Origin: Athripsodes cinereus
Taxonomy: Eukaryota > Arthropoda > Insecta > Trichoptera > Leptoceridae
Assembly: GCA_947579605.1 (NCBI GenBank)
Contig: OX388319.1
Coordinates: 25,247,447-25,311,446, forward strand
DNA: 64,000 nucleotides
Reading direction: 5' to 3'
In this document: piece after piece, positions 57,600-64,000 of the stretch
How the letters are laid out: every line of letters begins with the position of its first letter
Position numbering within the stretch: the stretch's first letter is position 1
Translations under genes and position numbers: made by a program
Notes under the pieces: model-generated
Told to the model about the DNA's origin: nothing
Databases searched by the model: none
The model's input: only the letters and a program-made list of their open reading frames with translations

Positions 57600-58160
57600 A
57601 CTCAACATGGGATAATACTGTACAATAATATCAATAAAATACAACGTAGGTATCTAAATTTAAAAAAAATATTATACATAGATGTGAACAGGCCATTAGG
57701 TTTAATTCATTGTTGTTAGATGCAATATTCAAATTGTATGTATGTACCTATCTGCTTTCTAATTTCAAAAAAGGAATAGATTCCCTTATAAATTCGCAAT
57801 GAATGTCATTTAGTGTTGATTAGAATCTGGCCTCATAGAATCAAACAAACGTTTCGAAATTTAAATTCAAAAGTGTTCCATACCACAGATAAATTATTCA
57901 TTGGCAGTTAATCTTCACACATTCCAATATCTTTATTAATGAATAACATTCTTACAAAGATCATGAATGTTCCCACGGAGGGACCACAAGAGCTCAAATA
58001 TAGCAGATTTCAATTTGCAATAAAAAAATATTAAAAAATACTGAGAAACGTATGAAAAATGGCATCGAGGCGGACATCCTCTCCCCTAGAAGTCAGATCT
58101 AACTATAATTGTACTAATTAAAAATTTACTATTTTAATAGCTGTATATATCAATTTAGAC
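57600..58160. other. No feature seen
   Basis: Plain AT-rich sequence with no reading frame, splice pair or repeat I can support. Confidence 0.35.
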
Positions 58161-58167
58161 GCTAAAA

Positions 58168-58395
58168 GAGTTGCACTCTTTTCCATAAGTTTTCGAGTGT
58201 TCTGTAAAAGTCAGGTGTTTGAAAAAATAAAGACATTTTGGATTCAGCAGCAAATAATTTACCACCCAACATGAATATCTAAATTATTTGTTGACACGGA
58301 GAAGACGGCTTGCATGTTTGTTGCACAGAGCTGATCTGCTGGCTACCCCACTTGTGAGATATGCCGTGATGGTGTAATAATAGTAGTAGCAGTAA
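58168..58395 (+). mobile_element. SINE family S
   Basis: GCACTCTTTTCCATAAGTTT to GTGATGGTGTAATAATAGTA; only the head tip is lost. Confidence 0.75.
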
Positions 58396-59199
58396 AAAGT
58401 CTCTAATTTAAAAAAAATCTGGTATTCTATCTAAAATCTAAATTCCTACATTGCTAAATAAAAATGAGTTTGTTGTGCTAAAAATTGAAAAACCAAATTT
58501 CTCTAAATCTTTGTGTTAACTCTCTTTTTTACTCGGTATAAAGTGGCCAGAGGCCAAGGTAATCTCTAAAGTAAGGAAGCGCAATGGGTCCACAACCAAT
58601 TAGAACGAGAGGAAGAGGATGTATGGTTGCTGCACCCTCCTTAGAAAAATCCTAGATACGCCCTTGAATAAACTGTGTACATAATTAACCCTTCTAAACT
58701 ATGTACATAATTATTATTAGTCAAAAATATGTGTGTGTGTAAAGATTTACAATAATCAATTTCAATAAATATTTAGTGGGTTTACTATGAGTACAATATG
58801 AATATAATTATTCGGTCAACTCAATATATCAAATTATTATTATGTTATATTGTTTTTAAATAAGTAGGCTAATGTACTAGAAATATACTTTCGTTCACAA
58901 TAACACACACAGTTCACAGCACACTATTTCATATACATACCTACACATCATAATATTAAAATATAAAATAATTGAGCATAATATATCAATTATTGCGGTA
59001 AAAACAAGTTCTGACGATTCTATGTGTGTAGGTATGTATTGGAACAATCATTATACTATTTTGGATACTAGTATTAAACTCGAGTTCGCCCAAGGAATAT
59101 TTGGTAATTTTCAAATAAAAAATGTCTTATATATAATATTATATATGAATAAAAGGTAACGTAACGTAAAACGTCAAGAATAAGACATCTACTACTTCT

Positions 59200-59375
59200 T
59201 TACCATCACGACAGATCCCACAAGTGGGGTAGCCAGCAGACCAACTGCATATACCTAATAAACAAGCAAGCTGTCCTCTCTTTGCTAATAAAAAAATAAG
59301 AAATTCAGGAATGGTGGCGAACCTCATCGCTGAGTTAAAGATAAAGTTTGCCATCCATCCTGAATGTCTCAATTT
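59200..59375. mobile_element. Inverted pair of SINE family S fragments
   Basis: A minus copy (59200-59340, ATCACGACAGATCCCACAAG) runs straight into a plus fragment (TTTGCCATCCATCCTGAATG to about 59375), forming a short inverted pair. Confidence 0.6.
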
Positions 59376-59559
59376 TCATTATTTTAGGATCTTTTATTAT
59401 TTATTAATAAGATTATGTACCCAAAAGCTGAGTAATTTGAAAGAATCACTTACATTACGCCGTTTTCGTAAATCATATTACTTCAAGGGTGAATCTAGGT
59501 GTGTACCTTATTTAATACTATAACACAATTTTTATTATCTTTATATCCTGTCTATTCCT

Positions 59560-59985
59560 GTCATCACGACATCTACCACAAGCAGGGAAACCAGCAGGGT
59601 TACTCTTGACAAAATCTAAACACGATCTTAATCTTATAATCATACGACGCGCGAAGTGACTATTGGCCAAAAATACGCGCATACCGATCGCGCGGTAGCG
59701 GCAGCGCGGTGTTTTTGACGATAGTCCCTTCGTGCGTCGTATGATCAAGATCAAGACTAGATTAAGATCGTATTTAGATTGTGTCAAGAGTAGCCCTGCA
59801 GTATGTTGACCGCACGTAATAAAGATAAGTGCCATAAAAAGTAAAGCAATCTGGATGGGTAGCAGTTTAACCCATCACTTCGCTAAATTGAAGATTTCAA
59901 ATGTCTTATTATCTGTGATATTTTACGAATATTTGGCTTCTACAAGACACTTGAAAACTTGCATAAAAGCGTATTAGTTCTAAGT
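59560..59985 (-). mobile_element. SINE family S split by a palindromic MITE
   Basis: CATCACGACATCTACCACAA on the left and ACCGCACGTAATAAAGATAA to ACACTTGAAAACTTGCATAA on the right are separated by the MITE 59595-59798. Confidence 0.7.
59595..59798 (-). mobile_element. Palindromic MITE family P in a SINE
   Basis: Reverse orientation by its core. CAG is on both sides, but the SINE target itself reads CAGCAG, so the duplication is ambiguous. Confidence 0.88.
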
Positions 59986-60344
59986 ATTCTACTGAGGGAA
60001 CTCCTTGGAGCATTATATCTACGAGCATACTGAAATATTTATGATTGGATTCGATTTTAGAACACAATTCAAATTTTAAAAATAAAATAACACACTTCCC
60101 GCCGAAAAGTGTTGTGCATAGTAAATGTTAGGAATAGATAATTACCCATTTCCTTCTCCTTCACTTAACCATAGAGAATTATTGTAGCTGTAGATCGAGT
60201 ACTTACCTAGATACTTGCGCCTACCTATAGTAAAATTATTCTTATAGATATATATCTATCAATTCACTTACCGAGAGTATCGATTTAACAATCAAAGAGC
60301 GGTGGGTAACTCAAAATAGTTTTGTTTTTTATGTTGAGTGTCTA

Positions 60345-60755
60345 GCTCTGTGAAGTCCAACAAAGAACAGGCATCTCACTCTTTTCTGTCAGTTTTCAAA
60401 TGTCCTGTAAAAGGCAATAGATATTATTAGTGTGCCATCCATCTTGATTATTTTTAATATCCTATATATATTTGGCACTTTATGATCTATTTATTTGTTT
60501 ATTTATAGTAGGTATAGTTAGAGGGAATTAGTTTTTATGTTAATTTCGCCATTAATTTTGCTAAGTAAAAGGCAGGTTCTCATAAAACATCCCATTCATT
60601 ATAATTAAGACCTCTCAAATTCAGCGATGAGGTGTGACACTCATTCTAAATATCTCAACTTTTTTGACAAAGAGAGGGCGACTTGCGTGTTTATTATATG
60701 CAGTTGATCCGCTGGTTACCCCACTTTTGGGAAATACCGCGATTGTATGTATGTA
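60345..60755 (+). mobile_element. Two SINE family S copies in tandem orientation
   Basis: Head-half copy at 60349-60460 (TGAAGTCCAACAAAGAACAG) and a longer copy at 60563-60755 (AGTAAAAGGCAGGTTCTCAT to ATACCGCGATTGTATGTATG). Confidence 0.6.
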
Positions 60756-60759
60756 GCTA

Positions 60760-62220
60760 CGCATATTAAGATTTTTCTATTTGTCTATAGTAGCTTTGAA
60801 AAGAGTGATGTTATCTACAAACTGTCAATTTATTGTAGAATATTTCCCGAGTAAGGTCGGGTTCATATCTAGTAATGTTTTTATTATTGATTTCAATCGC
60901 AGAGTATTTCAATCAAATCAAACTGTTCTAAGTGATAGCGGAAGATGGAAGTGTATATAGAATATTGTTAGAATAACACTTGTTATACATAATATATATT
61001 GAAAAATACAGTGAAATATCACACATATCTATAATAGTCAAATGTTGTGATTTGTTATTTATTTTGTTTGATATTTAATTATATAGATGAATTATTTATT
61101 TATTTATTCTCGGCGGCAGTGTGCTATTGTTTTATAATATAAAAACAGCTAATAACTATAATAATTGTGTTTTTGCAATAGTTAATGTTATATAAACAAT
61201 AATGACATCGGATAATGGATACAGCGTAACGAGGAGATGTCTAAAGGCGATCTCAGGTAAAATAATAATTTGTTTCAATAAATTAACACATCTTCTAACC
61301 AAACTAACCTAGCAGAATATAATAATATAATATTGACTTAACAAACATACACAGAAAGAGAAAAAAATGACTTCAGTCAAGAGAATTGCCTTGAGCTTAG
61401 GAAACTAAAATTTTGTGAATAACTGTTTGGATGTAACACTGTTCGAATGTTTTTATCATTTAAGTATATGTTTATATTTTATATGTCTTTCATCTGTTGT
61501 ATACCTACATACCATATTGAACTAAATAAATAAATGAAAAGGAAAGAATTATTTTCTCAACCTTTTTTTTTCATGTCCGTGAAAGAATAAAAAAAATTCT
61601 AAACATGAAATCATTTATCAATGTAAGATGATATTATAATTATCGTTATTCCTATAAGAATTAAAATTCTCTAAACAAGAAAACAATCTTCATTGAAGGT
61701 AAATTAAAACTCTCAATCTTACTGAAGAAAACTGATTTTCTTATTCCAAGGAAATATTCTTAACTCAAGACAATATTAGCTTGATTTGTTTGAGATAGTA
61801 AAATTGCTCCACGGTAATAAGGTTTTTCATTTATATGCGTCCAGTCAATCAGATCTGAATAATATACATTATTCTTTTTGTAAATGACATACAGTTAGAC
61901 ACATAAAAATACCAACATAAGTGTTACATTTTTATTTATAGGTACATGTAGCAAAGTATATAATACTAGTTAATACACAGCAGACAATTAACTATAATAT
62001 AAGTTTATAATGACGGATAATATTTCATAACGAGAATATCCTGTCCGTCTCCTGTCTCCTGTCTCCTAGCTTACAACTATTCTATAATAACACACAATAC
62101 TGTACTATTATCTAACTAACTTGTTATGTTATTTTATACTTGCGTAGTAATGACATAATAATAGTTCCTACCACAGAATAACACACAGTCATGCTTTGAC
62201 TGCCCTGTGACGAAATAAAA
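60760..62220. other. Mostly featureless; one short repeat
   Basis: Apart from repeat U (61672-61805) and a LINE-tail-like TTTATTTATT near 61090 there is nothing recognisable. Confidence 0.35.
61672..61805 (+). repeat. Dispersed repeat U
   Basis: AACAATCTTCATTGAAGGTA to TTGATTTGTTTGAGATAG, lacking the terminal block. Confidence 0.6.
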
Positions 62221-62308
62221 ATGATCAAATTCACTCATTTAATGGCCAAGTACCTCAAAACTGGAGGAAAAACAATACTGAATAAATATTTATTAGGTTT
62301 ATTCGTCG

Positions 62309-62455
62309 AGTACGTCGGTAGCCTGGAGGTAGAGTCTCGACCTTATGGACAAGAGATGCGCGGTTCGATTCCAGGTGCCGGCAAACTCCCTGTAAAAGGT
62401 CTATAAAGTTGTATTTAGGTTTGTGAAAAAAAACAGTTACATCTTTTTTTCAATA
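62309..62455 (+). mobile_element. tRNA-headed SINE family T
   Basis: GTCGGTAGCCTGGAGGTAGA, B box GCGGTTCGATTCC (62360-62372), then GTTGTATTTAGGTTTGTG. The TTTAGCTTACTG block is missing. Confidence 0.7.
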
Positions 62456-62665
62456 TCTATCTATACGATCATGGCATTTCTCACAAGTGCGTGTAATAAA
62501 TATCCCTATCTGTACTTAAAAAAAAAATAAGACAGGATTCAGAATGGCTGGCATACCTCATCACGGTTGAATTTACAATTTTATGTATTATTTTGCATAT
62601 TACAGTACACTCGAAAACTTACAGAAAAGAATAAGAGCCCTTTTATTTAACGGGAACACCATGAA
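62455..62665 (-). mobile_element. SINE family S
   Basis: TATCTATACGATCATGGCAT to TTTAACGGGAACACCATGAA; the GGGGTAGCCAGCAG part is deleted. Confidence 0.65.
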
Positions 62666-62953
62666 GTATTTATATTAAATAATATATGTAGGCTAATTTA
62701 TATTGTTTACCAATTAGCCAGCAAATGAGCCTTTTTGATAGCTATTAGATAAGATTTGTGCCGAAAGGAACGCACCTATAAGCCTGTGATGATTTTTATA
62801 ACCTGCGATAGTGTGTAATGTAAATCTCCCTCCATTATCAGGGTAGATAGTTTTTATTTTTAAGATATATTTCATAAAAATTGATAAAGATCACAACAAT
62901 ATTAAAGTATACTTACATCAATGTCCGATACATTTTTGGGGTTATGTTACATA

Positions 62954-63163
62954 CTCATCATCATCATCATCATCAGTGGCGCTACAACCCAGTGTGGTTC
63001 TTGGCCTCCTCAAGAAGTCGCCTCCACTCTCTCCTATCCATCACCTCTCGTCGCAAATTGGTCTCGCCCAAAGCTCGCAGGTCCTTTTCCACCCCGTCCA
63101 TCCATCTCAACCGACGCTTCTTCTGCCACTGGACTTTGTGGAGTATTATATTCTTTTGATCGT
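62954..63163 (-). mobile_element. LINE 3' end with 9-bp target duplication
   Basis: Minus strand reads ILHKVQWQKKRRLRWMDGV, then EKDLRALGETNLRREVMDRR and EWRRLLEEAKNHTGL plus stop, followed by a (GAT)n tail at 62956-62974. TGTTACATA is found at 62945-62953 and 63164-63172. The WMDGVxxDL...MDRxEWRRLLEEA pattern is a common terminal motif of arthropod non-LTR elements, distinct from families A and B. Confidence 0.85.
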
Positions 63164-63221
63164 TGTTACATAATACAACCATAATACTCATGTAAATGTT
63201 GAAAAAGACTATCCTCAGCTA

Positions 63222-63333
63222 CAGCGGGATTGACATACACGTATTTTTGACTATAGTCACTTCGCACATTGTAGAATTTATAAAATCAAAACAAGATTAA
63301 TATCGTATTTAGATCATATCATGAGTAACCCAG
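63222..63333 (+). mobile_element. Palindromic MITE family P, right arm
   Basis: CGTATTTTTGACTATAGTCA to ATGAGTAACCCAG; the left arm has shrunk to CAGCGGGATTGAC. Confidence 0.55.
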
Positions 63334-63714
63334 TGGATATAAACAAATAAACAAAGATAAGTATATAATATTACGCAAGTATATTATTTTACAATATGTA
63401 TATAGACAGGTATTAGGTATTGTATTGTTTTTAAGAGTCATATTATTCTGCAAACAGTGTCTCGTATCATAATACATAATTATAATATGTAAGTACAATA
63501 CATTATTTATTACATGTGTCTATCATGTTGATTAATATTATCCTCATATTAGCACGTCCACTTTGTACAAATAATACCTACAGTAAAATCATTGTACAAA
63601 ACACCTTACGTCTTGTTCTATATAATAACACATCATTGGTATACCTACCTACTTAGGTGTATACATATTATGTAAGTACCTCAAGCAATTATTATAATCA
63701 TGTATGTTTCATGA

Positions 63715-64000
63715 GCGCAAAATAAGTGTCTTAGAAGGATTTTGTATGTTTAGGTGATATGAACATATCACAATTAATGATACTGTGCCCCAGCGCTCAC
63801 AGCAAAGATCTGTAGTCTCTGTTATACAGGAGATACGATGACCTTGGCTGGGCCAGTTTTGAGAATGTCCAGTGATAGTTGGCCAAAAAGAGCACTGGTT
63901 GTTGCCTACGTGGGTTCCGACAGCCCTTCCGAGGGTTCCCTCTTTCATAATACATCGTTGCTATGACAGCGACATCATAGCGCTAGTTATGTCGTGGGAA
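63715..64000 (+). mobile_element. LINE family A copy, decayed, cut by window end
   Basis: Starts near AAATAAGTGTCTTAGAAGGA and follows the 45951-46357 copy through the GHVLRM region (GTTTTGAGAATGTCCAGTGA) to the last base of the window. Multiple frameshifts. The 3' end lies outside. Confidence 0.8.

Overview
The window is AT-rich, repeat-dominated eukaryotic DNA and almost certainly comes from an insect. The evidence is dense non-LTR retrotransposon debris, many short hAT-type elements with 8-bp target duplications, tRNA-headed SINEs, spliced-gene signals, and abundant TAGGTACCTA-like words common in lepidopteran and hemipteran DNA. I cannot choose the order from sequence alone. A 200-base run of N (17006-17205) is an assembly gap. 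There is no bacterial operon, CRISPR array, rRNA or intact tRNA gene.

Host genes are sparse. The clearest is a short coding exon on the minus strand (4414-4528). It starts at an ATG directly after a 3' splice site, encodes a secretory signal peptide, and ends in a consensus 5' splice site. A possible non-coding first exon of the same gene ends at 20321. A second candidate gene starts on the plus strand with ATG-TCG-ATT-G at 40841-40850, followed by GTAAGT. The rest reads as long intron or intergenic sequence filled with mobile elements.

Mobile elements by region. 0-11 kb: LINE 3' ends, two hAT elements with perfect duplications (7318-7771, 7983-8343) and a full-length SINE (8781-9035). 11-21 kb: a 530-bp hairpin element (14575-15103), a homogeneous 29-bp array (15934-16223), the gap, and the first copy of a TIR element. 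21-32 kb: palindromic MITEs, a 0.96-kb nested palindrome (22928-23886), several TIR elements, and a Tigger/pogo relic (27458-28265). 32-35 kb: a TIR element whose interior is a 70-bp satellite built from SINE tail and inverted around a perfect palindrome; two MITEs follow. 36-47 kb: a second copy of the duplicated TIR element, Penelope-like end motifs, more hAT elements, and a young LINE insertion with exact target duplication. 47-64 kb: more SINEs, MITEs inserted into SINEs, a SINE inserted in a hAT, and LINE 3' ends.

The most informative result is a relationship between two families. A SINE of about 250 bp, present roughly 30 times and without a recognisable tRNA head, ends in the same nucleotides as one LINE family; the shared tail overlaps the LINE's last codons and stop. 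Both families show 11-bp target duplications and similar short-repeat tails, so this LINE is the probable mobilising partner. The same SINE tail also seeded the inverted satellite. All coordinates of degraded repeats are approximate to a few bases unless a target duplication fixes them.
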